Assembly: GCA_045596905.1 (NCBI GenBank)
Contig: JAZODG010000010.1
Span: forward strand, 1-19,289
Source of the DNA: RGIG1681 sp045596905
Lineage (GTDB): Bacteria; Bacillota; Clostridia; Christensenellales; UBA1242
DNA: 19,289 nucleotides
Direction of reading: 5' to 3'
The position numbers were made by a program, and so were the translations under genes. Under the pieces are notes generated by a model that searched no databases, was not told the origin of the DNA, and worked only from the letters and a program-made list of their open reading frames with translations. Of this stretch, positions 6,976-15,398 are shown one piece after another (the stretch's first letter is position 1; the number at the start of each line of letters is the position of its first letter).

Positions 6976-9585
6976 TTGATTTTTTATAATAAAGATATAA
7001 ACACCATTTTCACATCATTAAATTCTTCTATTAAGGGTTTGTCACAAACTGAAGTTTTAAAACAAAGAGAAAAGTACGGAAACAATGAAACCAACAAACA
7101 GAAAAAGCAGTCTTTTTTTGTGAAGTTTTTATTGCAGTTCAAAAATTTTATGATAATTATTTTAATTTTGTCGGCAATTGTTTCATCTGTCATGGCACTG
7201 ACCCAAAATGATTATGAGAATCTTATTGAAGCTGGTCTCATTTTTGCCATCGTCATCATAAATGCCCTTGTTGGCGTGATTCAAGAGCAAAAAGCTGAAA
7301 GCGCCCTTGAATCGCTCTTTGAACAAACCAAACCTGTCGCAACACTTATTAGGGAAAACAAATCACAAAAAACAAAGATTCAAGACATTGTTGTCGGCGA
7401 TATAATTTCACTTAAAGCTGGTGATTATATTCCAGCAGATATAAGACTCATTGAATGCTCAAATTTTTCTTGTGACGAAAGCTCACTAACTGGAGAAACT
7501 CACTCTGTTGAAAAAACAAGCAAAACCTTATTTGGCCAAAACATTTCTCTCTCTGAACAATCAAACATGTGTTTTTCTGGCACAAGCGTAAAAACCGGAA
7601 AGGCTCTTGGAATCGTTGTTAGCACTGGCAACAATACAGAACTTGGAAAGATTGCAAAAAACCTAGGCTCAACAAAAAAAGAAAAAACACCACTTGAAAA
7701 AAACATTGATAAAATAGGAAAAGTCATCTCTATTTCTGTGCTTTTGATTGTCGTGATTGTTTTCACAGTTCAAATGCTGTTAAACAAAAACATGTCTTTT
7801 CTTGATGCCCTTCTCACAGCAGTCGCCCTTGCTGTTGCCGCAATTCCTGAGAGCCTTCCTGCTGTAATAACAATAATCATGGCACTAGGTGTTCAAAAGC
7901 TAGCAAAACAAAATGCAATAGTCAAACGTCTAAGCGCAGTGGAAACTCTTGGTTGCTGCAATGTTATCTGTACCGATAAAACAGGAACTATCACAAAAAA
8001 TGAAATGTCTGTTAAGCACGTCTTCTATTCAGGAGCCCTATATGATGCATCATTTTCAACTATCGCTCCTGACTTGTTTTTGTGTAGTGCATTATGCAAC
8101 AGCTTAATATTGTCTTCAAACAATAAACTCATTGGGGATGCAACTGAAACTGCAATCGGCAATTTTTTACTTTCAAAAAACTATCCCTTATTTGAAACAA
8201 AAAAACAAAGTCCCGTTATATCAACATCCGACTTCAACTCAACAAAGAAAACCATGAGCGTAGTGGCTCAAATTCAAGATACAGAAACTTTGTTTATTAA
8301 AGGCGCAGCAGACTATATCCTGCCAAAATGCACACATTGTTTAATTGATGAAACACCTGTTCAAATAACAAGGAATACACTCTCTAAAATAATGTCCGAA
8401 ATCGAAAACGTTTGTGAGCAAGGCGAACGTGTTATCGCATTTGCAACAAAAACAACCGACATCTCAAATGAAGACCACTTTGTGTTTTTAGGGTTTATGG
8501 GCATTATCGACCCACCAAGAAACGGCGTTAAAGAATCTATAAAAACATGCAAGTCAGCTGGACTCAAAACAATTATGATAACTGGCGACCACCCAACAAC
8601 AGCATTTGCTATTGCAAAACAAGTTGGCATTGCAAAACATAAGTCCGAAACCATAACCGGCAGCGACTTAGATAGGATAACAAATGAAGACCTATCAAAA
8701 ATAATAAACAACTACACAGTTTTTGCACGTGTCACTCCTGAACATAAACTTCGCATTATTCAAGCATTAAAACACTCTGGCAACATTGTTGCTATGACCG
8801 GTGATGGCATTAATGATGCTCCAAGCATAAAGAATGCAAGCATTGGTTTGTGTATGGGTCAAACCGGAACAGACGTTACAAAAGAAGCAGCCGATATTAT
8901 TATTTCCGACGACAACTTTTCAACAATTGTATCTGCAATAAAAGAAGGCCGTGGAATCTATCAAAATATCACAAAAACGATTCTGTTTTTAATATCCACA
9001 AACCTTGTAGAAGTTTTAGGATTATTTGTAACTTCATTAATGATTCCAAACGCAGTCTTTCTTTCACCTGCCCAAATTTTGTTTATTAATCTTGTCACTG
9101 ACTCTCTCCCAGCCTTTGCACTGGGCGTTGAACCTGCAGAAAAAAACATAATGAAAAAACCACCACGAAATCCGAAAGATTCTATTTTCCATGGCAGCAT
9201 CGGAACTAGTATTATCTATGAAGGTTTTATTCAAACTCTTATCGTGCTTATTATGTTTGTTCTTGCAAATCATAAGTTTGGGAACTCAGTGGCAAGTACA
9301 ATGTCTTTTTTAACAATTTGCTTAATGCAAATTATTCATGCAATAAATTGCAAAACCGAAAACAGCATTTTTAAAATCAACATATTTAATAATAAATTTT
9401 TTAATTTTAGTTTTGTCTTACTGTTACTTCTCATTTTGGGAATATCATTTATCCCATTCTTTGCCAACCTATTTTCATTAACTATTTTAACATATAATCA
9501 ATGGCTGTATATCGGACTTACAAGCATTGCAATCATTCCGGCTGTAGAGTTATGCAAATTAATCACAAAAAAAGAGAGATTTTAA
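6976..9585 (+). CDS. P2A-type Ca2+-transporting ATPase
   Basis: This 869-aa ion-pumping ATPase exports divalent cations, most likely Ca2+, across the cytoplasmic membrane. Seen in order: actuator-domain TGET (172-175, usually TGES), M4 motif PESLP (291-295), phosphorylation site DKTGT (334-338, Asp334), nucleotide-domain KGA (442-444), TGDGINDAP (608-616), M5 NLVE (676-679) and M6 NLVTD (705-709). The M4 Glu, M5 Asn/Glu and M6 Asn/Thr/Asp match the Ca2+ ligands of SERCA-type pumps, so both Ca2+ sites may exist; some P2A pumps also move Mn2+. The start is a TTG (6976-6978) with AAGGAG 6 nt upstream; the N-terminal cytoplasmic domain aligns with the family from this point. Confidence 0.94.
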   Translation: MIFYNKDINTIFTSLNSSIKGLSQTEVLKQREKYGNNETNKQKKQSFFVKFLLQFKNFMIIILILSAIVSSVMALTQNDYENLIEAGLIFAIVIINALVGVIQEQKAESALESLFEQTKPVATLIRENKSQKTKIQDIVVGDIISLKAGDYIPADIRLIECSNFSCDESSLTGETHSVEKTSKTLFGQNISLSEQSNMCFSGTSVKTGKALGIVVSTGNNTELGKIAKNLGSTKKEKTPLEKNIDKIGKVISISVLLIVVIVFTVQMLLNKNMSFLDALLTAVALAVAAIPESLPAVITIIMALGVQKLAKQNAIVKRLSAVETLGCCNVICTDKTGTITKNEMSVKHVFYSGALYDASFSTIAPDLFLCSALCNSLILSSNNKLIGDATETAIGNFLLSKNYPLFETKKQSPVISTSDFNSTKKTMSVVAQIQDTETLFIKGAADYILPKCTHCLIDETPVQITRNTLSKIMSEIENVCEQGERVIAFATKTTDISNEDHFVFLGFMGIIDPPRNGVKESIKTCKSAGLKTIMITGDHPTTAFAIAKQVGIAKHKSETITGSDLDRITNEDLSKIINNYTVFARVTPEHKLRIIQALKHSGNIVAMTGDGINDAPSIKNASIGLCMGQTGTDVTKEAADIIISDDNFSTIVSAIKEGRGIYQNITKTILFLISTNLVEVLGLFVTSLMIPNAVFLSPAQILFINLVTDSLPAFALGVEPAEKNIMKKPPRNPKDSIFHGSIGTSIIYEGFIQTLIVLIMFVLANHKFGNSVASTMSFLTICLMQIIHAINCKTENSIFKINIFNNKFFNFSFVLLLLLILGISFIPFFANLFSLTILTYNQWLYIGLTSIAIIPAVELCKLITKKERF

Positions 9586-9598
9586 TCTCTCTTTTTAT
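9569..9598. terminator. Bidirectional terminator
   Basis: GAGAGAT (9574-9580) and ATCTCTC (9585-9591) pair around loop TTTA, with A-run and T-run flanks. It serves the Ca2+-ATPase gene on the plus strand and the convergent membrane-protein gene on the minus strand. Confidence 0.85.
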
Positions 9599-10488
9599 TG
9601 TACCCAAATACCAGCTTGATTCGACTTTACACCAAGATTGTTTACAAATTTAAACTCTCCAAAGATATCTATTCCCTGCAAAACAATATCGCCAAAATCA
9701 GCAGTAAACTTTTCCAAAGTCATGTTTGCTTCCGGTGGGAAAATAAAATCAATAAGCAAATTAATAACAATCTCACTTTGTTTTGCAGACTTGCTATTAA
9801 TAGCAATTGAACCCCCAGTAACACGTTCATTTTCTTCTTTAGTCAAATCAACGTCATACTCAACTGAAAAGTAGATTTGATCTGGAATAATCATTTTAAG
9901 CAAGTATATCGGAGTTTTCATTTGTGTTGCTATTTGCTCTCTAATACCGGTTGTATCAACCTTTGCAGTAAATCCAACATTTGCTTTGCTGTAGGTTTGA
10001 TCTTCTTCATTAAATGATTCTTCATCAACAACGAACACAACCTGCAGAACTGAAATATTAATAATGTTTAAGTATTTTAGGTCTGGCAACGCATCAACCA
10101 AAATATTATCTTCCAGAAGTTTATCACAAACCGAAGCGAACTCTCTGTCTGTTAGCTTTACATTGCCTGTGCCTTTAAACTCACGGCCTTCCACTTCATA
10201 AACAGTTCCATCATCTGCAATTAAATAATCAGCATCTTGAAGTTTCTTAATTGCATTAGTAAAGTCCGATTGAGTATATGCATTTGTAACAAATTTTGAT
10301 TCATTAGGAACACTATAAAGTGATGAAACAACGCCAACAAGGTCCTTTAAACTCTTTATACCATATTGTCCAAAGTATTTTGGAACAATAAGTTTATCAA
10401 GAAAAAGGAAGCCACCCGTAAAGATGACCACTACAACGCATAAAAGTGCAATAACCTTTGTTAAGATTCCTGAACTTTTTTTTGCCAT
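9595..10488 (-). CDS. Single-pass membrane-anchored protein, not recognised
   Basis: The 297-aa protein has a short basic start (MAKKSSG), one hydrophobic segment (about 8-30, an uncleaved signal anchor or TM helix) and an approximately 265-residue domain expected outside the membrane. This domain has alternating polar and hydrophobic strands, an acidic stretch around residues 150-165 (VVDEESFNEEDQ), no cysteine pairs that suggest disulfides or metal, and no motif I recognise. The phrase GNVKLTDREFASV recalls small anchored proteins with lipid-binding-like beta folds, but this is only an impression. It is the second gene of a two-gene unit: its ATG overlaps the stop of the upstream small membrane-peptide gene (TAATG), with a weak AGGTAG site 9 nt before the ATG, implying coupled translation and a shared role. 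Confidence 0.8.
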   Translation of the reverse strand: MAKKSSGILTKVIALLCVVVVIFTGGFLFLDKLIVPKYFGQYGIKSLKDLVGVVSSLYSVPNESKFVTNAYTQSDFTNAIKKLQDADYLIADDGTVYEVEGREFKGTGNVKLTDREFASVCDKLLEDNILVDALPDLKYLNIINISVLQVVFVVDEESFNEEDQTYSKANVGFTAKVDTTGIREQIATQMKTPIYLLKMIIPDQIYFSVEYDVDLTKEENERVTGGSIAINSKSAKQSEIVINLLIDFIFPPEANMTLEKFTADFGDIVLQGIDIFGEFKFVNNLGVKSNQAGIWVQ

Positions 10489-10598
10489 TAAACTATGCTA
10501 CCTGTTATTGAAGCTTTAAACACAAAAAACAAAACGACTACCCCAACGGCAACCATTCCGATTAATTTGAAAATGCTAAATCCTTTTCCAAACATCAT
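10488..10598 (-). CDS. 36-aa hydrophobic membrane peptide coupled to the downstream gene
   Basis: Directly downstream of a strong promoter, AGGAGA (rc of 10603-10608) precedes two consecutive ATGs (10596-10598, 10593-10595). The second has better spacing (8 nt), giving 35-36 residues: MFGKGFSIFKLIG, then a hydrophobic helix VAVGVVVLFFVF, then KASITGSIV. The TAA stop shares a base with the ATG of the 297-aa membrane-protein gene (TAATG). A good ribosome site, correct promoter placement and the stop-start overlap argue that it is a real gene. It is a one-helix peptide of unknown function, perhaps a partner of the membrane protein it is coupled to. Alternatively it could serve only as a translated leader that delivers ribosomes to the next gene. 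Confidence 0.72.
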   Translation of the reverse strand: MMFGKGFSIFKLIGMVAVGVVVLFFVFKASITGSIV

Positions 10599-10614
10599 AA
10601 TTTCTCCTATCTTT

Positions 10615-10644
10615 AGTATAGTTTAATGGGTTTAAATTTGTCAA
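10615..10644 (-). promoter_or_regulatory. Strong sigma-A-type promoter of the small-peptide/membrane-protein unit
   Basis: On the minus strand a perfect TTGACA (10639-10644), an 18-bp spacer and TATACT (10615-10620) lie immediately past the tilS stop. The expected start is at about 10608, so the leader is only about 10 nt and begins at the ribosome site. No terminator separates it from tilS, so read-through from spoIIE-tilS is also possible. Confidence 0.88.
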
Positions 10645-10649
10645 TGAAA

Positions 10650-11981
10650 TCATCTCTTATCAAATGTAATTTTTACAATTTCATCAGTGGTTGAATCAAT
10701 TTTGACATTCTCACTAATATCGTCACCAAGCACCACCAAAACACTTTCGCCACTTGCAAGCAAAGGAATATTGTCTCTATTTGCAACTTCAATTTTTTTA
10801 TTTGTTAAATAATCATTAAGTTTTTTGGAGCCCGTTCCAAACTTTGCAAACTTATCACCATTTCTTCTTGTGCGCCATACAGCATTATTTGAAACCTTTG
10901 TTGCATCAATAAACAAAGCCCCTTCGCCGTACACAACTTCGTCGCTTTTTACAACCTGAGTATGAATAACCAAATCATCTCCAAAGTTAATACTACCATT
11001 TTTTACAAACTCATATTCTTTTTCCATGATTTGGTTTTGTTTGTTTTTTAGCAGTTTAACACCCAAATAAGTTTTTCTAGCAACCACTCCGTGTGGCAAA
11101 GAAATTTCTTTATTAACTTCTAAAAAAGCAAGTTCATAAACAAGTGAAAAATGCTTCGTTGCAATATCTGAATATACTCCCAGTTTTTCAAACGCCTTTT
11201 TGATATATTCACGCACTAAAATTTTATCCAGCTCAAAAATTTGTTGATTCAAAACAACTTCATCTTCATTTTCTAAAATCAATGAATCATTCACTTGTGA
11301 CATAATAAACGCTTGCAAATTTTCACACTTTTTCCCAAACGCACAAATATTATCAACAAGTCCTGGATACACTTCTTCAATTTGTGGAATAATCTTATTT
11401 CTAATAAAGTTTCTTGTATACGCAGAGTCTTGATTTGTTGAATCTTCTACATATTCAATACCATGGTCTTTTGCAATTTTTAAAATCTCTACTTTAGAAA
11501 GATTCAACAGTGGTCTAAAGGTCGTTTTTGTATCTTTAATGCCACTTGCTCCAGAAACACCAGAACCTCTGAAAATATGCATTAAGATTGTTTCAGCCTG
11601 GTCATTTTTATGATGAGCTAAAAACAATTTTCCAAGTTTATTTTGCTTCATAATCTTTTCAAATGCATCAAACCTTGCAGCTCTAGCAGACTCTTCAAGT
11701 GTCTTTTTTTCGTCTTTTTTAAGTTTTAAAACATCAACATCAACAATTTTATATGGAATTTTGCGCTTTTTGCAAAACTCTTCAACAAACAAACTATCTC
11801 TATCACTCTCTGCTCCACGAATGTGATGATTAACATTAATAACTTCAAAATAAAATCCAACTTGCTTTTGTTTATCAAGCAATGCCCACAGCAAAACCAT
11901 TGAGTCAGCACCACCACTAACCCCAACAGCAATCCTATCTTCTTTCGCAACAATGTTATCATTAATCAAATACTCTAACAT
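10650..11981 (-). CDS. tilS: tRNA(Ile)-lysidine synthetase
   Basis: TilS attaches lysine to cytidine 34 of tRNA(Ile) with anticodon CAU using ATP, so that it reads AUA; it is cytosolic and essential in most bacteria. The 443-aa protein has the N-terminal PP-loop SGGADS (22-27), the downstream HHIRGAESDRD and AHHKNDQAETILMHIF blocks, and a C-terminal domain with WRTRRNGDKF and the KLNDYLTNKKI block typical of long, Bacillus-type TilS. The ATG at 11979-11981 is preferred because GGAG (rc of 11991-11994) sits 9 nt before it; a TTG 15 nt upstream is part of that ribosome site. It lies 27 bp behind spoIIE on the same strand, the gene order also seen in Bacillus. Confidence 0.95.
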   Translation of the reverse strand: MLEYLINDNIVAKEDRIAVGVSGGADSMVLLWALLDKQKQVGFYFEVINVNHHIRGAESDRDSLFVEEFCKKRKIPYKIVDVDVLKLKKDEKKTLEESARAARFDAFEKIMKQNKLGKLFLAHHKNDQAETILMHIFRGSGVSGASGIKDTKTTFRPLLNLSKVEILKIAKDHGIEYVEDSTNQDSAYTRNFIRNKIIPQIEEVYPGLVDNICAFGKKCENLQAFIMSQVNDSLILENEDEVVLNQQIFELDKILVREYIKKAFEKLGVYSDIATKHFSLVYELAFLEVNKEISLPHGVVARKTYLGVKLLKNKQNQIMEKEYEFVKNGSINFGDDLVIHTQVVKSDEVVYGEGALFIDATKVSNNAVWRTRRNGDKFAKFGTGSKKLNDYLTNKKIEVANRDNIPLLASGESVLVVLGDDISENVKIDSTTDEIVKITFDKR

Positions 11982-12008
11982 AAATTTGTTCTCCAAATTT
12001 ATATTAAC

Positions 12009-14282
12009 CTATTTTTGATTATTTTTCAATAATTTTACAGCAATAATACTCATGTCATCGCCGTGACTTATATTTGAAACCTTAATTTCTTCAATTATAT
12101 CATCAGTAAATTTTTGAAGATTTGAAAATTTTGCGTCATTAATAAAACACTTATATCTCTCCATATCTCCAAAAGCATCAACAACACCATCACTTGCCAA
12201 AAAGATTGTGTCCCCTTCAAATATTTTTTTATTTATAATTGTTGGTCTAACATTTTGAACAATACCAATCGGCAAACTTTTGCATTCAATAATTTCAGAA
12301 GTCATTTTATGCTTTAAAATTGAAACACTTGAACCAAGTTTGATGAAACTACAGTTCATTAAATTAAGGTCAATTACACAAGCATCTAATGTTGAAAAAT
12401 TATCCAACCCCACGGGCAATAAAAGTTTATTTATAGACTCAACAACCAAATCAAGGTCAAGACCAGCCACAAACATTGACCTTACAAGCTCAAGGACCAT
12501 CTTTGATATTCTTCCTGCATTTTTGCCATGTCCCATGCCATCTGCAATTGCAACAAAAAATCTACCATTGTCAAGCCTAACGACAGAAATATTATCACCA
12601 TTAACATTTTCTTTTGCACTTGTTGAACAAGCAAATTGACATTGTGCCCCCAAAGATGGTTTCAAGGTAATCAAGCTCACACCCGAAAACTCAAGATGTT
12701 TGATTTTCTCAATCACCATTTTTGACTTAATAATAGAATTAACAGCTTGAACAAGTTCACTCTTAACCACCTGTTCGTTATCAACAACAACCTGCACAAA
12801 ATCAACGCCACCATCTGTCTCAAACACGGCAACTTCATAAACATCAATCATCTTGCTAAGAAGTGTTTCTTTTACTAAAAAAGATAAGTTTTTGTTATTT
12901 TTTGGCATTATTTCAGTATTTTTAGCAAAGTTTTTAAATATTTTTGCGAAATTTTCAAGCTCACTAGAAATTAACAATTTGCTTTCATCTTCATTTTTCA
13001 TGCTTTTTTCAAAAGCTAAATATTGCCCTGTTATAGAGTTAATTTCATTCACTAAAACATTCGGCTTTAAACAATATGTTTTTATTCCGCCGCCAAGTTC
13101 ATCAAGATAAAGTTTGCCCTTTTCAATTGCATATACAATGTTTTCTGCTATCAATTTTTTTCTATCTAAACATGAAGACACACAAATTTTTAGGTTTGGA
13201 CAGTTTTCACAAGTTCGCTTCACAACATCAATCGCAAGTTCACTTGCAGCACTTTTTCTGTTTATTTTTCCCACAATTAGCATCTTGAAATTTTCTTTCA
13301 TCGAAAAGAATGTTTTTGACATGGATTCTAATTTATTTTTTATTTCATACAGCTTGTTTTTTTCTGCGCTATGCCCGATGAAATCTAAATTTTTCTCAGA
13401 GAAGAAACCAGACAATGCAATATAGAATCTATTTGGCAAACAACAACACACTATTGCAGGCAGCAAAACTATAAAATTTTTTATAGCAAACAAATTCCCA
13501 AATAAGTAAAGTTCAACTAGCAAAACCAGTTCAATAATAAGGTAATAGATATATTTATTTAAGAATGTAAAACTCACACAGAAAATTACTAAAATAATGG
13601 TATATAAAATAACCATCAAATCATTTAAAACCGTGCCTGCGCAAAGCAGAACTATTATTGCAGTAAACAAATATTTATCACTTGGCATGACTCTGCACAA
13701 AAATATTAACACAAATAACGAAACAGGAACTGCAAAATAGCCGCTAAAAATTTTTATGGAAAACAATCCTAGAAATATAAGCATCAACATTATTGCCAAC
13801 AATAAATATTCAAATTTGTTAAATTTTTTAAATATAAATTTCTTTTGATAAATTTTGTAAAGCGTTTTGAAATACACAAGCGCAACCAAATCAATAATGC
13901 ATTCCAAAACCAGCCATAACAACTGCTCTAAAATAAATAAACAAAAATATAATTTTAATGCCTTAGAAATTAAAATAAAAATAACTTGCAATAGTGTTTT
14001 CTTTTTTGTCTTTATATACTCAAGCGAAAAATAATATAGCGACAAAATAACAACTTGATACCCTAAAGTCACAAATCCAAAGAATGAAAAATCACGCAAG
14101 ATTCCTGACACAAAAAACTCCAGAACAACCAGGGCCAGGTTTGAGCCATGAAATATTCTCACAATTGCAAATGAAAAACCTAGAGAAAAAGAAAAGCTAA
14201 GCACAGATATTTTTGAGAACACCATCTGCAACAAAAACAAACCACACTCTATTAAGACCGTTTTAACTTTAAAATTTTTCAC
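12009..14282 (-). CDS. spoIIE: Stage II sporulation protein E (membrane PP2C phosphatase)
   Basis: SpoIIE dephosphorylates SpoIIAA to release sigma-F in the forespore, and interacts with FtsZ at the polar septum. The 757-aa protein has a multi-helix membrane region (about 8-295), a central region with the SpoIIE cysteine cluster (Cys358, Cys361, Cys367, Cys371) and a C-terminal PP2C/SpoIIE phosphatase domain. Metal-site motifs are NGDN (561-564), DGMGHG (581-586), LASDG (695-699) and GDDMS (741-745). It is somewhat shorter than the B. subtilis protein (827 aa). The likely start is a GTG (14280-14282); no Shine-Dalgarno site precedes it and no better in-frame start is near. Its presence with tilS shows that the organism has, or recently had, endospore formation. 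Confidence 0.95.
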   Translation of the reverse strand: MKNFKVKTVLIECGLFLLQMVFSKISVLSFSFSLGFSFAIVRIFHGSNLALVVLEFFVSGILRDFSFFGFVTLGYQVVILSLYYFSLEYIKTKKKTLLQVIFILISKALKLYFCLFILEQLLWLVLECIIDLVALVYFKTLYKIYQKKFIFKKFNKFEYLLLAIMLMLIFLGLFSIKIFSGYFAVPVSLFVLIFLCRVMPSDKYLFTAIIVLLCAGTVLNDLMVILYTIILVIFCVSFTFLNKYIYYLIIELVLLVELYLFGNLFAIKNFIVLLPAIVCCCLPNRFYIALSGFFSEKNLDFIGHSAEKNKLYEIKNKLESMSKTFFSMKENFKMLIVGKINRKSAASELAIDVVKRTCENCPNLKICVSSCLDRKKLIAENIVYAIEKGKLYLDELGGGIKTYCLKPNVLVNEINSITGQYLAFEKSMKNEDESKLLISSELENFAKIFKNFAKNTEIMPKNNKNLSFLVKETLLSKMIDVYEVAVFETDGGVDFVQVVVDNEQVVKSELVQAVNSIIKSKMVIEKIKHLEFSGVSLITLKPSLGAQCQFACSTSAKENVNGDNISVVRLDNGRFFVAIADGMGHGKNAGRISKMVLELVRSMFVAGLDLDLVVESINKLLLPVGLDNFSTLDACVIDLNLMNCSFIKLGSSVSILKHKMTSEIIECKSLPIGIVQNVRPTIINKKIFEGDTIFLASDGVVDAFGDMERYKCFINDAKFSNLQKFTDDIIEEIKVSNISHGDDMSIIAVKLLKNNQK

Positions 14283-14325
14283 TATTTCATAATAATAAAC
14301 AAGGTCTTAAAACAACTTGCAAAAA

Positions 14326-14353
14326 ATTATATCAAAATAGACTATTTTGTAAA
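14326..14353 (-). promoter_or_regulatory. Probable spoIIE promoter with a palindrome in the spacer
   Basis: On the minus strand TTTACA (14348-14353), a 16-bp spacer and TATAAT (14326-14331) precede spoIIE by about 40 nt. A perfect inverted repeat CAAAATAG-A-CTATTTTG (14333-14349) fills the spacer, an operator-like position. I do not see the Spo0A box TGTCGAA here. Confidence 0.55.
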
Positions 14354-14370
14354 ATAAAAAATAAATATGT

Positions 14371-14396
14371 AAAAGGCACCCCATTATTAGAGTGCC
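14371..14396 (-). terminator. Weak terminator after asd
   Basis: On the minus strand GGCACTC (rc of 14390-14396) pairs with GGGTGCC (rc of 14375-14381), with one G-T pair and an 8-nt loop, followed by TTTT. The U-tract is short, so read-through into spoIIE is possible. Confidence 0.5.
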
Positions 14397-15334
14397 ATCA
14401 TCTTTTTTAATATCATAACTGCATTGTATGCTGCCCCACGACGCAAATTGTCAGCTATCACAAAAAATGTTATTTCGTTTTTGCTAACCTGCCTTAGTCT
14501 GCAAACAAACGTTTTATTTTCTCCCACACATTCACTTGGTGTTAAAATTTCATTAGAGAGTACAATATATTCACAGTTTATTAACTTCTTTATTTCCTCA
14601 AAATCAATATCTTTTTCAAATCGAACATAAACACTTTCGCCGTGGCAGTTAACTATTGGAACACGCACGGTTGTTGCAATAATATTTATTTTGCTTTCAA
14701 AGATTTTATTTGTCTCAAACATAATCTTGTCTTCTTCTTGACAAAACCCGTTATCTAAAACCTCTCCAATAGCTGGGATAAAATTATTGTTTATGCCTTT
14801 TTGAAAATATTTATTTGTATTATTTTTTAAATCATAAACAGCATTTTTGCCTGCCCCACTAACGGATTGATATGAACTAACCACAACATCTTTTATAGCA
14901 TATTTTTTCATCAGTCTATCTAGAACAACTGCAAGCTGTATGGTCGTGCAATTTGGGTTTGAGATTATTTTGTTATTATTTTTTATTTTTTCAAAATTAA
15001 TTTCAGGCACAACCAAAGGCGCATCTTCATCTCTTCTAAAAGCATTTGAGTTATCAATAACAGTTGCACCATTTAGCTCAAAAATAGGCACCCATTTTTT
15101 GCTTATTTCTTCCCCAGCAGAAAATATCACGTAATCAAAATGTTTATTAGCAACGTTTTGACCAAGAGCAATAAACCTATATTCTCTGTCTTTTATAAAA
15201 AATATTTTTCCTGCATTATTTTCTGATGTAATAAGTGTTATTTTTAATTTTTCTAATAATTTTTCTTCATCTAAAACATTAATAATTTCTTGTCCAACCA
15301 ACCCACTTGCACCAACAATTGCCAAACTTTTCAT
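14387..15334 (-). CDS. asd: Aspartate-semialdehyde dehydrogenase
   Basis: The enzyme reduces aspartyl-4-phosphate to aspartate semialdehyde with NADPH, the second step toward lysine, diaminopimelate, threonine and methionine. The 315-aa protein begins with the nucleotide-binding loop VGASGLVG (7-14), has the catalytic cysteine in SNPNCTT (Cys129), SGAGK (159-163), the catalytic-region HGESV (His231) and the C-terminal NLRRGAA block. The ATG at 15332-15334 is chosen because GGGGGAT lies 5 nt before it; an upstream in-frame start would add 11 residues ahead of the loop. It is divergent from the aspartokinase gene across about 60 bp, so the two consecutive enzymes probably share control. Confidence 0.95.
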   Translation of the reverse strand: MKSLAIVGASGLVGQEIINVLDEEKLLEKLKITLITSENNAGKIFFIKDREYRFIALGQNVANKHFDYVIFSAGEEISKKWVPIFELNGATVIDNSNAFRRDEDAPLVVPEINFEKIKNNNKIISNPNCTTIQLAVVLDRLMKKYAIKDVVVSSYQSVSGAGKNAVYDLKNNTNKYFQKGINNNFIPAIGEVLDNGFCQEEDKIMFETNKIFESKINIIATTVRVPIVNCHGESVYVRFEKDIDFEEIKKLINCEYIVLSNEILTPSECVGENKTFVCRLRQVSKNEITFFVIADNLRRGAAYNAVMILKKMMAL

Positions 15335-15398
15335 ATATCCCCCAAAACAATATAATATATGAAACAAAAATATTCTTTATTCATACTATATTGTATGA
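15328..15398. promoter_or_regulatory. Divergent asd/aspartokinase control region
   Basis: On the plus strand TTTTCA (15328-15333), a 17-bp spacer and TATAAT (15351-15356) could drive the aspartokinase gene, with a leader of about 30 nt lacking a Shine-Dalgarno site. An overlapping minus-strand -10-like element (TATATT, rc of 15349-15354) could serve asd, but I find no convincing -35. An inverted repeat TCATAC-TATATT-GTATGA (15381-15398) spans the aspartokinase start codon. Confidence 0.45.

Noticed and set aside
10621..10638. TTTAA/TTAAA repeat in the spacer of the small-peptide promoter, as an operator.
   Set aside because: Five A/T pairs are expected by chance in DNA this AT-rich.
14283..14386. 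Spo0A box upstream of spoIIE.
   Set aside because: No TGTCGAA or close variant was seen on either strand.
15335..15367. Upstream in-frame start for asd adding 11 residues.
   Set aside because: The extra residues precede the nucleotide-binding loop, which normally starts the protein, and GGGGGAT marks the ATG at 15334.
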